Shown here piece by piece: positions 1 through 13,800 of a stretch of DNA of 64,000 bases (the first letter of the stretch is position 1; each line of letters begins with the position of its first letter). Under the pieces are notes generated by a model. That model saw only the letters and a list, made by a program, of their open reading frames with translations. It was not told the DNA's origin and made no database searches. The DNA is from Oegoconia quadripuncta. Its lineage: Eukaryota; Arthropoda; Insecta; Lepidoptera; Autostichidae. The position numbers and the translations under genes are program-made. Location: contig OX438742.1 of NCBI GenBank assembly GCA_949316235.1, positions 38,508,853 through 38,572,852 of the forward strand, read 5' to 3'.

Positions 1-1507
1 TTCTTGTAAAGTAGAATAGAGATTTAAGTTAGGCAAGTCTGTAAATATTTAACTAGGTGGGTTGTATAATATTTGGTGTTTGTTAGCTGACAGTCATGTT
101 ACAGACACATTTGCTTTTGTATTAACAAGAAAATTGGGTTTTTATCCAGTTAGTGTGGTTTATTAGAAGCATGTATAGTTTTACAAATTATGATGTGTAA
201 CTTAAACAGCACTTGCTGTAACATCTACTACTGGTAATAAAGTGGCTCAATGGTAATTGCTGTTATTATTTTGCTCATTAATGAATATGCATAAGGCATC
301 ACACCTCACCTGTTAAAAACAACGGGCTAGAGATATGGTATTGATGTGGCACTGTAGAGTGCTCAAAAATTTCCTATTTTAAACAAACCCACCAGGTGAT
401 GCTATTAGGGCGAATCCACAAGCCTCTCCTAAAGAACGGAAACCTGTTGTATATTCACTTCTTGGAAAAAGCTTAAATCTGATAGTCAACTTGAATGAAA
501 TATTGAAGTACTTAACTTTTTACCAAAGTAAAACATGGGTGGGATTATGGTTGGTCCACTTGTGGAACTATCCCATCCAATTCCCTTTGCGGTGAGCCTG
601 GTTCAATCCATTCACAAAATCTCCGGCCTTCTTGCACAACTTTATAATGTCTTCATATTACTATGCTTTATTTATTCATCAAAATAAATTTACTTATTTT
701 TTTAGACCTAACATTTTATTCTGTAAGGAAATATCTCACATTTAGTGATGTATTGTTATGAGAATCCCCTGTGTATGTTCTTCTCCCTAACCATAATGTC
801 TGAACTTATTTTACTATTTATTATATTCAATTACAAATAAAAATTTTATGATAACACCTATTCTGTCACACCTTTGTCAATGGTCTTTATCAAGATGTAT
901 GTATGATGAGGGATCTATAAAAATGTATTAATAAAATTAGGTTTTTTTGTTATGACTGCACCTGTGATGTATTAAGGAAAAATGTCGACAAAGTCATATG
1001 AAGCTCTAAATCAGAATTACAAGAAGCCTTAGTGAGTTCAAGTCTCTGGATTTTCTACTCATTTTCATTAAGAAAACAAAAACCCTTAGGAATGCCCCGT
1101 GTTGCAGTTAGGTTAGGCTTCGGCATAGAATAAGAAGTAGTACAGTGTTATTTTAAACATTACATCCTTTGTGATTGATTACCTTATAACCTACTTTAGT
1201 AGTAATCAGAATAGCATAAATAAACTACCATCATCCAACCTCATAATACACCTCGCATACACGCGCTACCACCGCCACTCGATCTTACCCTACCCAACAT
1301 GTTTTTCCACCAGATCACTCTTTCAGACTTTGACAATGAAGAAAACTTGATTGCTAATTACCAAAAGACTGCCTGACCTAACTGAATTTTTCTCTCCACT
1401 TCTTCATCTAGTTGTTTCCACCTATTTATAAAAAAGCGTGTTTGATTGGTTGATACTAAATAGAACCACGTTTTTATGGAAACTCGAACCTAAGCTCCAG
1501 TAAATAT
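1..1507. other. Upstream non-coding region of SUCLG1
   Basis: AT-rich sequence with many stops on both strands. The first coding exon of SUCLG1 (start codon and mitochondrial presequence, ending one base into a codon) could lie here or left of the window. I could not pick an exon with a credible start and donor. No repeat family was recognised in this stretch. Confidence 0.5.
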
Positions 1508-1672
1508 ACATACATACATACATATATACATACATACATACATACATACATACATACATACATACATACATACATACATACATACATACATACATACACA
1601 CATACATACATACATACATACATACATACATACATAAATACGTACATACTTACATACATACATACATACATA
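1508..1672. repeat. (CATA)n microsatellite
   Basis: About 165 bp of imperfect tetranucleotide repeat (cata on the + strand, tatg/atgt on the other) with a few interruptions. It abuts the 3' end of an antisense RTE-type LINE fragment (1673-1806). RTE elements often end in short tandem repeats, so the tract may have grown from the element's tail. The low-complexity open frames across it are not genes. Confidence 0.95.
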
Positions 1673-1806
1673 ATGTCACGCCTGTTTCCCGTAGCGGTAG
1701 GCAGAGACCACAGACTTCCACTTGCTACGATCCTGACACACCTCTTCTGCTTCCTTCACTCTCATAAGGTTGTTCATACATGCTCGTTGGTTTAGGGTAC
1801 TCTTAA
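1673..1806 (-). mobile_element. RTE-type LINE 3'-end fragment
   Basis: Antisense fragment whose minus-strand reading gives the typical end of an RTE reverse-transcriptase ORF (SKWKS.VSAY..GKQA, then stop). Related sequence recurs at 12421-12578 and 45252-45395. It lies just upstream of the first visible SUCLG1 exon. Confidence 0.75.
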
Positions 1807-1923
1807 ATAGTAAGACAGTATAGACCCTCTAAATATTATTTTTTGCATAAACATTAGAAAAAACCTAAAAATTGGAGTCGCTCCTTCCAGCATACATTTA
1901 TATATTATTATGGTTTGTTGCAG

Positions 1924-4900
1924 ATGGCGTCTTGCGCAATAGTGTCAGATACCAATGCGGTGGTAACGGCAGCCAGTACGCACAAACCAGGAAAAATTTG
2001 GTATTGACTAAAGATACAAAAGTCATTGTACAGGGATTCACTGGAAAGCAGGGTACCTTTCACAGTCAACAGGCACTCGACTATGGAACTAACATTGTCG
2101 GTGGAGTATCACCCAAAAAGGCTGGAAAAGATCATCTCGGAAAACCGGTTTATGCCACAGTCAAGGAGGCGAAAGCAGGGACTGGGGCTGACGCGACAGT
2201 AATTTATGTACCGCCTCCTGCGGCGGCTCAAGCCATTATGGAAGCGATTGAGGCTGAAATGGGCCTAATTGTTTGCATCACAGAAGGACTGCCACAACAT
2301 GTAAATATACCTACGTCATTTTTGAAAAACCTCAGTCGTTTTTTGCATCTGTAGCGTTATAGTTATCATGAATTCTATTAAAATTTTCAGGACATGGTTC
2401 GCGTTAAACATGCGCTTTTGAGGCAAAACAAGTCGCGTCTAGTAGGCCCTAACTGCCCCGGCATCATTGCTCCCGAGAGATGTAAGATCGGCATCATGCC
2501 TGGTTCAGTCCACAAGCGTGGCTGCATCGGCGTCGTATCCCGTTCGGGCACGCTCACCTACGAAGCCGTTCATCAAACCACCACTGTAAGTTAATTGTGA
2601 CTACATGTTTCTATATTGTTTGACTTAATTATTACCTATGTAGGAAATAGAAATGCATACCGCAAATTTGAATGAAAGAATCGGAAGGGTGAACAAGGGT
2701 GTCGAGGCATCGATCCTGACACTCTCTTGCTTGTTAGTTTCTTAATGTCTATCTAAAATGTTATGTAATTCTTACAGACTGGCCTAGGCCAAACACTGTG
2801 TGTTGGCATTGGTGGTGATCCTTTTAATGGAACGGACTTCATCGACTGCTTGGAAGTGTTCCTAAAAGATCCGGAAACTAAAGGCATAATCCTCATTGGA
2901 GAGATTGGTGGTAATGCTGAAGAGCTGGCTTCAGAGTACCTTATTCAAAATAACACCGTAAGTATCATCAAGTGTTCTGAATTTTTGCCTGTGTAAATAT
3001 TATATAGAGAGTGTATACAAATTAGTGTATTTCTCTGAAAGCACAAAGTCCACTGCTGATATAATGTGGTGATAATCAATCGGTTCGAGATGACCCCAAC
3101 ACATTAAAATCTAATTCTCATTTTTCGATTTTATATAACACAGTTTAACGCAAAATTGCAAGCAATTTGAATATCATTCAATTGACAAACACTGCATCAT
3201 GCTTAGTCTCGTTTTTGCAGACATGCTGCCTTTGTCTTCATTTAAATGTATCATTGCGCTAAATCACTTCCCAATTAAAGGTTAATAAAATCTTTTATTA
3301 TACGAATAACCAGCTTTTAACACTTAACTATGTATAGCTTATAAATAAACACTTAAATTATATCTTAACTATATTTATAGTATGTTAACCTCTAAGTTTT
3401 ATTGTCAGGTTGTGTTTTGGCATAGGCGTCCTCAAGGATGTGCTGTGTCAGAGATTTCGAGACATTGTTCTCCATCCTTTGAGCAAGTCATCCTCCCATC
3501 TCTTCACTGACCTCACTCTGTACCTCTTCCGTCCCTAGGATAACAGACGGTGACGTCATTCGTCCCATTGTTTTATCTGTCCAGTTATGTTTGTGTATTT
3601 TATAAGTCACATCAACCACTTTCGTTATGCTCCTGATTTTACTGAGACTCCAGCTATCCTTTAATTTGATACTCAGTATAATTCTCTCGATTAAATTTTG
3701 GCACACTTTTAGTTTGTGCTGTGCCTAGTATCCATTATAATACTTAATACTTATAATACATAAGTACATAAATTTATTTATGTATTATTTAGGTACTTAT
3801 TATTCATTTTTCTAGTTGTTATTTACTACCTAGAGTTTTCGATGTCTGCTTGTTGCATACATTACAGATAACGTTGTTGCTATTTCCATATCCACATTTA
3901 GTTGTGCCATGTGAAACGCCTTAATTATTAGGTTCTTTGGTAAATTTACTGTGTCATTTCACTACATTATACACTGGTCCATAAAAGAACATTCAAAGAA
4001 GGAGACAATTATGCACTTTATTAATATCACATATGAATTCTACTTACTCTTGACTTTTTTTTTGTCTACTTGATATGTAATAAATGTGATAATGTAATCA
4101 GATATCTGTTATTGAGTGTTAGCACTTCATCACATTCTTTATTAATGTTTCTACTATATTAATGTTATTTTAATAATAAACAATTTTATGGATCGGTATG
4201 TTATTTTAAGATGTTGCATGCAGTACTTTAAGCAGATCCACACTCGGTTTTCACTCGTAAATAGATGATTTTCTGGCTACTCACACATATATTTACGCAT
4301 TAATGTTAATGACTACAAACTACATTACTAGTATTACGTTATATTTTTTAACTTTGATAAGAACTTTATCTAATACGAAAACATTGACAACGACAATTGA
4401 ACGACAAATTCCCTCTGCAAATAGTATATTGAAGGATTATATTTTATAATTTTATTGTTCATAATAATTCAAGGGATTTAAATTACTGGAATTACAGATA
4501 TTCCATAGAAGCCCCGTTTTTTGACCCTGCGCGGGATTTTTCTTGATAAAATATAAAATAATTATTTATTTTAATGTAACGTTGACATTACGCCTACTTG
4601 AGTAGGCGCAAGAAAAAATATATAAAATTGTCATGTACAGCTATAGTCAATGACGACCGATTGGTGTAGTGGATAGTGACCCTATTAGCGAAACTAACGG
4701 TTGCGGGTTCGAATCCCGCGAGGGGTAACTGTTTGTGTGATGAATACGAACATTTATTCCCTAGTCTTGGATGTTTATATAAATATTTATGTATGTTTTT
4801 CCGTTATCTAGTATCCATAGCACAGGCTTTGCTTAGTTTGGGACTAGATGATTGGTGTAAGTGTCCGGAATATTTATTATTTATTATTATTACGCGTTAA

Positions 4901-5551
4901 TAAGTTAAGCCTAGTTCATATTTTTTATCAACAAAAATTCCATGCGGGGCTAATCTATATCAGCCATTGACTTTGGTTTCAGGGAAATGTATGAATTTAT
5001 ATATACCCTGTATATATTTTATAAATGTACTATTTAACTAGCTCTCCACCCGCGAGTTCTTGCTTTATCGTGGGCTTATTCAGGATGGAAGTAGCCTATT
5101 TCCTTCCCTATAAATCGCAATATAATTGTTTTAGCAGTTATAGTTAGGTAAGCTTAGTATACAAAATTTTACCCCTGGCACAAATGTCAACGCGGGCGGA
5201 AGCTACTCAGTATTGTAAGCAAATGTTTATACATTAATACAGCAGCTCTTGCTATGCTGCTTCTGGTAAATCTCCATCTATTGTTAAACCTAAATGGCCC
5301 TTGATTTCCATGTTAAAACTATGGTGTATTTACAGGGTCAGAAAGCGAAACCTGTAGTGTCGTTCATCGCTGGTCTCACTGCTCCACCTGGTAGGCGAAT
5401 GGGTCACGCTGGAGCCATTATTTCTGGAGGCAAAGGAGGAGCTATGGATAAGATCAAGGCTTTAGAAAAAGCTAATGTTATTGTCACTCGCTCTCCAGCC
5501 AAAATGGGAGTCGAACTTCTGAAAGAGATGAAACGACTAGAAATCGTCTAA
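1924..5551 (+). CDS. SUCLG1: Succinyl-CoA ligase [ADP/GDP-forming] subunit alpha, mitochondrial (5'-partial)
   Basis: Alpha subunit of the mitochondrial TCA-cycle enzyme that interconverts succinyl-CoA and succinate with substrate-level NDP phosphorylation, working with a beta subunit. Visible exons: 1924-2300, 2391-2585, 2778-2957 and 5336-5551, all with AG/GT borders and joining in frame to 321 residues ending at TAA 5549-5551. Seen: the CoA-binding loop [31 protein letters not shown], the [11 protein letters not shown] block, and the [15 protein letters not shown] segment with the histidine that is phosphorylated in this family. The first visible exon opens with the last two bases of a codon, so a short upstream exon with the start and mitochondrial presequence is missing. 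The ATG at 1924 is in the wrong frame and soon meets a stop. Intron 3 (2958-5335) is long and carries a SINE. Family length is about 330-345 aa, so only some 10-25 residues are lacking. Confidence 0.96.
4652..4893 (+). mobile_element. SINE-1 (tRNA-headed SINE), full-length copy
   Basis: Starts GACGACCGATTGGTGTAGTGG (A-box-like), then GGTTCGAATCCC (B-box), then a conserved body (GTTTGTGTGATGAATACGAA, TTTATATAAATATTTATG, GACTAGATGATTGGTGTAAG) and a 3' tail of TTATT repeats. The same family occurs at 17397, 36830, 52462 and 59774. The tRNA-like head gives an internal RNA polymerase III promoter, but the unit is a retrotransposon and not a tRNA gene. It sits in SUCLG1 intron 3. Confidence 0.9.
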
Positions 5552-7224
5552 ATTCCAATCAATATACAATTTATATTATGTATTCTGTATAGTTGAGTAT
5601 AATTATATTGCTATTATTTATTTTACTACGTTGTTTTTGTGACGTTATTTTAACATCGTGTACCTTTTGATGTAGACGGAAGGGATTTGTGACACGGATG
5701 TGATGCTAAGCTAATTGTATTTTATTATATATTTTTCCTATAAACGTGTTATGTATTTCCTAAATAATTCTTGTTAAAAATCTCATTGATGTATGTTGCA
5801 CGAAATTGTTAGTGAAGCACTTTACTCCAATAGTAGTATTTAAGTATGTCGTGTTTATAAATTAAGTAAGTGTTGTTAATCGATCATATTGCCACTCATT
5901 AAGCTAATCGCTAAGCTAAGTATATTAATTGAGTACGATTTTCGATAATTTTCTGGTTATGCTTAACGATATTGTATGGTTAAAATATGTAATCGAAATA
6001 CATGCATAATAAATACACTTGATAAACTTATTTTCATTACTTCCTCAAACAGACAGTAAAATTCGGAATCGTACATTTGATATCGATTGATATCACTGGG
6101 CGAGATGATATACACAGGTTTATGTATGAAAAATAAGTATAGGTGTCGTCTCTATTTATGTTGCATCTGTATGTTTTTTTACTTGTGTGCAATAAATGAT
6201 AAATAAATAAATAAAAATAAAATAGGTATCGTCTTTTTTAGAACCATGTTAGTTAGATTAAATTAGAGTATCACAGTTCAACTTAAAATAAATATGGTGT
6301 TACTGCGTTGATTTCGAAAGTACATTTTTATAATAATTGCTTTTACATTTTATAAGGCGTCTACGATATTAAAACAATGAATACCTATACAAGTCCTGGC
6401 AGCCAATTGAGACCGTGAAGGACAAAGCATTAGTCAAATTCTAAAAATATATATAATAACAGTAGGGAATGCTATAAACTAAATTTCAATATTACGGTAT
6501 CTTTCTTAACTTTTTTCTTCACGCGATCTTCTGATTCTGATTATTTTAGGTGAGTATAGATCAAAAGGTAGGTATATAAATAAAATTCTGATTCTGATTC
6601 TGATATGTAAACAATAATACATTTTTCTAAAATAAATAAGGTTTGAGGCGCCTCAAAAATATTTGAAACAAGAGTTATAATCTTCAGAATTAGGGACTAG
6701 AAAAATTTTTAATTGTATATATGTAGACTTTAAAATATAAGCCTATGACTGTAGCAAATAAATAAATACGTCTTTCAGCATATTTCATAATTAATTCTTT
6801 CTAAAAGCAACGAATTCTTTAAAAGGCTATGTGATGACGATTGTTCTACAAACAAAATACTGGATAACGCAATCTTTAAAACGTGTTTTCCTTTACTTTT
6901 CTTGTTTTACGGCGATTTTGTTTTTATTTAGTGAAAGTTAGAGAGAAGAAAAATTTGAATCAATGTCTTGTATGGTGCATGCGAAGATGTTTTTGACATC
7001 ATAATATTATATTATACTATATGTACTTATTTACACGTTACAAACCCCCGAGGCTAAAAGAGGTGTGTACTAATACTAAATGCATGTAAAGTTGGGTTTA
7101 ACTTTGTCACGATACAACAAAAACGTTATGGAAACCACTAACGAACCAATTTCCAATACAACACACAATTGAATTCTTTTGGTAAGTAGTGGATGGTAGG
7201 TAACCCTGATATCGGGTAACTACG
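5552..7224. other. SUCLG1 3' UTR and spacer before GMPPB
   Basis: AT-rich and non-coding. An AATAAA hexamer at 6008-6013 is a candidate polyadenylation signal for SUCLG1 about 450 bp after the stop, and another lies near 6190. There is a short degenerate repeat of 'attctgattctgatt' near 6530-6602. No gene is visible on either strand. Confidence 0.5.
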
Positions 7225-7470
7225 TGGATGAGTTTATTTACCGTAAGGAAAAAATTGGGGCAATTTTTTTCAACTTCGAATTAAGCGTTGTATCATTTGA
7301 CCGCGTTTGTAGCCTATTCAACATAATTACATCAGTAAAATAAAAAGAAGTTGGTGAAAATATGAGTTCCAAATACATTTCGCATGATGGGAGCCCTACG
7401 AATCCAGCCAGTCGGATATCAATCTCAGCCGTCTCTTGCGTCGTTGATAATTTTGAAAAAAAAACTTACT
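7225..7470. mobile_element. MITE-A copy, 3'-truncated
   Basis: Starts with the family terminus GGATGAGTTT..TTTACCGTAAGG and carries internal blocks shared with the copies at 36943, 42090 and 61129 (for example GTTCCAAATACATTTCGCATGATGGG, reversed in the other arm). The right terminus is not recognisable. It lies about 400 bp upstream of the GMPPB start. Confidence 0.7.
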
Positions 7471-7882
7471 ATGTACTACAATTCTATTTTTTTTTTACAT
7501 TAAAAATTTTTTTTTTGTCTGTGATATTGTTGTTTTCTCTTTGTTGGCTATATGGGCAGATCCCCTTGCCTGTCCGAAAGGACAAAGAATACTAAAAAAA
7601 AAGTTGGTTCCACCCACAGATCGATCTTTGACGTGACGTGTCTAAATTGTGTGTTTTACTATTTTTGAAAGAATAGATTCACTACTTTAAATCAAATAAT
7701 ACGATTATGACTCGCATAACCCTGTTGTAGCCGGTCACAGTAAAAACAGTGCTACTACGACGTAATCATAAGTCTTGTATTGACCCTGCTTGATGCTTGT
7801 CGCATATCACTGGCAGCCATCAATAATAATCCCAAATTCGTTATATTGTATCGGATTTGGACGTTGGTAATTTTAATTGAAA

Positions 7883-10800
7883 ATGTGCGCTGATAAGAAA
7901 TTAGGTGAGATGCGAGCTCTAATCCTTGTCGGAGGCTACGGAACCAGGTTAAGACCTCTAACTCTAAGTAGACCCAAGCCTCTGGTTGAATTTGCTAACA
8001 AACCAATTCTCTTGCATCAGATAGAAGCTTTAGTCGACGCTGGAGTTACACAGGTAAAAGTCTTATCGCAATTTTTTCTCAACTGCATTTAAACCAACTA
8101 GAATAAGGGCTCAGCATCCTGTTTCTGGAGTATTTATCCAATGAACTATAAATAGTTGTTGTATTTGTATAAATAGTTGTTAATAAATTAAAATAATAAA
8201 GTTACTATTTTCACCTGAATATTGATATGTATCAATAATAAATAGTGTTTAGCAGGCGATTTAGGTTTAACACGTAAATGGAAACTGTATATATTACTGC
8301 TATAAATATATTAATGAAAGTTCTATTTTGTGTGCTACACCTTACACTTTGTCTTCCTGCATATCATACAATTGATTGTTTTCTTTTCACTGTTTTCACG
8401 GAAGAAATCGTATTTAGGGATAAGTCCACCATTGCATCTACATTATCATTGTTCTGATTGTTTTTGCCTCCCATTCCTCAGCAATCTGTCACATGGGACA
8501 ACAGTCTTGGCTTAATTTCTCCATTGAGTTTCATGATACTACAATGTCATAGATCTTGAGGCAACCTGCGATTCGACTCGCACCTTTCTTCGTCTTAGGT
8601 TCGTTAAGCTAAATGCTAATGAATTCGAATGATATAGTTGTCTGCCCCTGTATTTAGGTTTTATCTATTTGGTTCTTGACAGTTTCTATGTTGATGTTTA
8701 GATCTTGATATAGCATTGCTTTGATGGTATACCAGGCTGTTCTAGTTGCCATTCTTAGAATTTTGATCTTTGTAATAGGTTAGGTTTAAGGTTGGTGTTG
8801 GCAGCTCTTTCCCATAATTGCATGTCTAATGTCCATACTGGTTTTAGGATGCCTTTTGTGGGGAAGCATTGTATTTTCTAAGAAAAGTTTTGACTTCTTT
8901 TTGAACAGTCAATACATTTGTGTCAATATTAACCCATGTTTCAATTGCAGTTATTTGTGGACAATGTCTAGACATAGGCCCGTATTACAGAATGTTACTT
9001 AAGCAGTGGTCTCTGCTTGAGGACAGTTAAGAATGTAACTTGTATATCATTATATAGCTGTATGTAACTTGTATATCAACATATATTTCAACTATGCTGA
9101 ACTATGAACTTCCAAAATGCTGATACACCATTTTGGAAGATATTTTAGGCAATTGTAGGATCTTTGCTGACTGTAATTATGGCAGTGGCATTGGCAACTG
9201 TGCCCACTATTATATTCTTATTGCAGGGCAGATCTGCTATGTAACAGGTAGTAGTAGTCCCAAAACACTGCCCTGAGGGACATTTGCATTAATTTTGTTG
9301 ACATCTGTTAATGTTATAGCAGTGGCGTAGCGTGAGTTTCCGCCGCCCGGTGCCGACGAGAAATTTGCCGCCCCCTCCAATTTATCATTAGCCAAGAAAA
9401 ATAGTAAAAAGGCAAATAAAGCATCTTAAAATTTATACAGCCACAAAACGCCTTAAAATCATTTGGTTAGCTTAAAAAGATTTTGTTTGCATGAATACAA
9501 ATCAGGCATCAATCCTTGTTCCGCAAATAATCTTGATAATGGTCAGTAATTAAATCATAAATAGGTAGTTTACAATAATATGAGTTTGCGTAATAAACAA
9601 TCAGTCAGTCTGCAAGATAACTTCTTCACCAGCAAGATTTCATGATTGATTAGCAGAGAAAACATGTCAATAAGCAATGTATTTGATCGTTATACATATT
9701 TAAAACATGGTTAGCAAAATAATATATTTTTGCTACTTTTATATACTGCATAACATTACATTTGTGGCTTACTCTGAGTGTTTACCAAAATTTTGGTAAA
9801 TATACCTAAGTCACTCATTGCAACTTATATAATTAAGCTTATAAAATATGCTGTACAAAAAATTTTTACAGCCGTCCAGAATGACATAAATTGCTGATTG
9901 ATTTAGAAATGTTTGCTAGCCATGAGTTACTGGTCAATCAGCTATTTCTGCTGACAGATTACATTTTTCTGCTCACAAATATACGAATATTAAGCTTATC
10001 CTTTAAATAACACCCTCTGTAAATTGTTTAATTAATAAAAAACAGTTCAAACGCGTGTCGGTAAAAAATGTACTCTTCGGGCTTTTTTTTAAAGCAATAT
10101 CTTTTATACAATTATCGAAATCAATATGTAGGTCATGTTCGATTGATAATATAGCTAAATTTGATAATCTCAACGTGGACATAGTTGATGTCAGATAATT
10201 TTTGATTAATTTTAATTTAGAGAAACTTCTTTCGCAACTGGCATTACTAACGGCAGCTGTTAGGAATATTCTTAACATTATGACAATATTTGGTAAGCCA
10301 TCTTCAAGTTTACACTCAATAATGTATTTTAATAAACCAAATGGGCCTGACTTAATGAGCTCTTTTTTACAGTCTGTATCTGTTACAGAACTTGCAGCTA
10401 CGAAAGCCCGTAGACGTATGCGCTCAAGCTTGAATTCTTCTCTGTTAATGTCTTGAGGAGCATGATCTAGGTTAAGTTCGTCGACACCCAATATTACTGC
10501 AGGTCTTAAACAGGCATATTTTTGCGCTAGATTCTGTAACTGTTGGAATCTTTCTCGAATTTCAGTAGTTACTCTATCTATTGAGGAAAACATTGTCCGC
10601 CTCAAGTCGTCTTCATACGATAATCCAACATCTCTACTTCCGTCGCCAAGTATATGCCTCCTCCTTATTCTTCTTGGGGGTTCAAAAGAAATTTCAAGCT
10701 CTTCACCTACATTTTGAGCGTATATTAAAGCCTCTTATATATTCTTTATTGCACCAAAATATTACAATAACAGAGTACAAACAATAGGTCACGTACAAAG

Positions 10801-13800
10801 TACGCCTCTTCTACATATTCATCACGTTTTGCTTCCAATACGGTCTGTAAAGCGCTTATTTTCTGAGCACACTGATGTATATTTAGTCCCTTTGTTTGTA
10901 AATAATTTTGAGCATCATTGACTTCACGCAGTACCGGTTGCCAGAGTCCTAAATAACATAAAAATGAAAATGATTGCATCGCGACTAATAAACTTCCTGC
11001 GTCCGTCCGCGTGTTAAAGCTTTCGTCCGTTTCCGTCAGATTTTCAAGTGCAGTTAAAGTTTCCATGTAATGATCTCTAAGGACATTCGTCGTCTCTAGC
11101 GCTCTAACGTGTGTCCTGAACCCTCTGAAAACTTTTTCCTGTGGCTGCAAGGAGAACATCCCACCGGTGCGGCGATGAAGAAAAAAAAGCGTAGCAGCGT
11201 TCTAGCGTACCAAAGAAAGTCACGGAATTTATCTCCACTGAAGCTGCATGTTGGCAAACTAGATTTAATGAATGGTTTGAGGAGGGGACAAAGTCGGCAT
11301 TAGGATTGATATCCTTTATATGCTGCTGCACACCTGTGTGTCTTCCAGCCATCGTAGCAGCATTATCGTAAGCTTGCCCTCTACAATTCATAATGTCGAG
11401 CCCATCAGCCTCGAGTTTGCTTAGTATCATGTCACTAATACCTTCCGCAGTTTTGCTTTTCGTTTCAATGAAATCTATAAAAGATTCCTCTACTCGAATC
11501 TCCTGGTTTTCAATCATCACATATCGTAATACTTGGCTTGTTTGATCTATGTGCGAAATATCCGGGGTACTGTCAAAAATCATGGATTTGGCCTTTTGGA
11601 CTCGACTTAAAATTTCTTGGCGAACTTTATTTCCTAAAATTTAAATGAACTCATTTTGAATTTCTGGTGACATGTGAGAGAAATTTTGTGGCCCATTTTT
11701 ATTCTTACTAAAATGTTCTCTGAGAACAGGATCGTATTTTGCCAGCAGATGCACCAATTCTAAAAAGTTGCCTTTATTCGCACTGGTGTCATCTTCTCTG
11801 TAGCTGTATTGCCTGTATTTCGGCTGCATTCACAGAACAATATGCTTATTGTTCTGTGATTGCATTCGAATGCATCTCTGCCGCCCCGCGCTGCGCCTCG
11901 CCGCCGCCGCCCGCCCCGCCGCGCCATCCGACTCGGGGCATCGCGGAGCGCGCGCGATTTGAAAAAGGATTTTCTAATTTAAAATTAAAAAATCCCGTGC
12001 TCGCCGCGCCGCCCTTTTTCATTTGCCGCCCGGGGCCATGGCCCCCCCTGCCCCCCCCACGCTACGCCACTGTGTTATAGACTTGTTTAAACAAGAAATT
12101 ATGGTTCCTAAGATTTTAGAAAAGTGAAATAGTTTAAGGATAGCATATTTTATAGTTTGCACAATAATCCCCCATGCAAAACCTTATTAAAAATTTGAAC
12201 ACAACAGAGCAATATTCTTTAGCCTCAAATCAGCGTTGGATTTTTTAAGTTTTCATAAATATTTTGTGGCGATAACACTCTCTAAATGATAATGAAAGGC
12301 CTATCAAAATATGTGCATATTTTAGAACACCTAAGCGTTCAAACAAAAGGATTAGCGAGATCCAAATGCTAAAAAGCATGTCATCCCAAATAAAATTATT
12401 TTACACATGCTTAAAGTGACGCACCTCTTTTGCTTCATTCACTCTCATAAGATTGTTCATACATGCTCGTCGGTTTAGAGTACTCTTGGCTTGGCCTTTC
12501 TTTAAGACGTCCGCGATTTGATCATAGTACGTTCGCCGAGGTCTACCCCTACCAACAGTACCATCCACATTCATAGTTTAGGGTAATTATTTTATGTTGT
12601 ATTCATTACAGTTAACACTAGTGTTGGGAATCTGGTAAATAACTTATAATATTAGCTTGTAAGCCTAAAACAACTACTGATACTCAGTCCTTGATCTGGC
12701 CGCATCAGCATCAGTATACACAGCAGGATCATTCCAAGTTCAGGGTTTGAATGTTGTTATTCTGGATTGGTCAGTTAGTTACTGTTTTTTCTAATCAAAT
12801 CTTCTTTGGCTACATAATAAACTCGTACATTTTTTTTTAATTTCAAATCTTTTAGCTTGTGGTGAGAAATGAAACATTTTCCATTTAATTTTCATAATTC
12901 CAGGTAATTCTGGCAGTGTCATACAGAGCTGAAGAAATGGAGAAGGAATTGACTGCACAAGTCGCAAAACTAGGAGTCTCATTAACATTTTCACATGAAA
13001 CTGAACCTTTGGGTACTGCAGGGCCCTTGGCATTGGCACATGACTTACTCATCGCAAGCCCAGAACCATTCTTTGTATTAAACTCAGATGTTATATGTGA
13101 TTTCCCATTCAAGGAGCTTGCCAAATACCACAGAAGTCATGGAAAGGTTTGTTAACATTATTATTGGCTGAATATTGTGTTTATCCATCACCCAATACAG
13201 GCTTTCCCTTGTTTGGGACAGACAACTGGCTTAAGTGTTCGAAATACTTATATATTTATTACATTAGCCTCAATCTCCACCATGGCCGGTGCAGGTGAGA
13301 TGTCTTTCCCAGATTTTTGTAAATTTCGCATCAATAACGCTCTGGTCATCTCACTGGTCTATTCTGTATGTTCACTATTCCTCATGCAATTTTCCAAAAG
13401 CCATGGGAAGAAACTAGTTTGTACTAACCTACTCTGCCAGGAACCATATGGTAGTTTATTTTTGTATTAATAAAGCATGTACAGTGTGATGAGAGAAGGA
13501 AGATAATGATGGCATAATTAGTAAAGTGTTTATAATTTTTATTTAATAAAGGTTTTCTTTCTAGGAAGGGACAATAGTAGTGACTAAGGTCGAAGAGCCG
13601 TCAAAATATGGTGTCGTTGTTTACAAAGAAAATGGCGAGATAGAAAGCTTTATAGAGAAACCTCAAGAATTTATTTCCAATAAAATCAATGCCGGTATGT
13701 CAGAACAAGCTAGTCACATGATAAGGATCTTCTTTTTTAGCATGGATATATATTGTCTTCGTCATGTATGATGAGCTTTAGCGCCCGTTTACTCAAATGG

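Noticed and set aside
1422..1671. Minus-strand open frames of repeating Met-Tyr-Val-Cys
   Set aside because: They are translations of the (CATA)n microsatellite and not coding.
1924..2007. ATG at 1924 as the SUCLG1 start
   Set aside because: It is out of frame with the conserved protein and reaches a stop within 30 codons; it is a chance ATG right after the splice acceptor.
4652..4735. Possible tRNA gene (A-box and B-box)
   Set aside because: The same head recurs with a conserved non-tRNA body and TTATT tail at several places, so it is a SINE. No full cloverleaf can be drawn.
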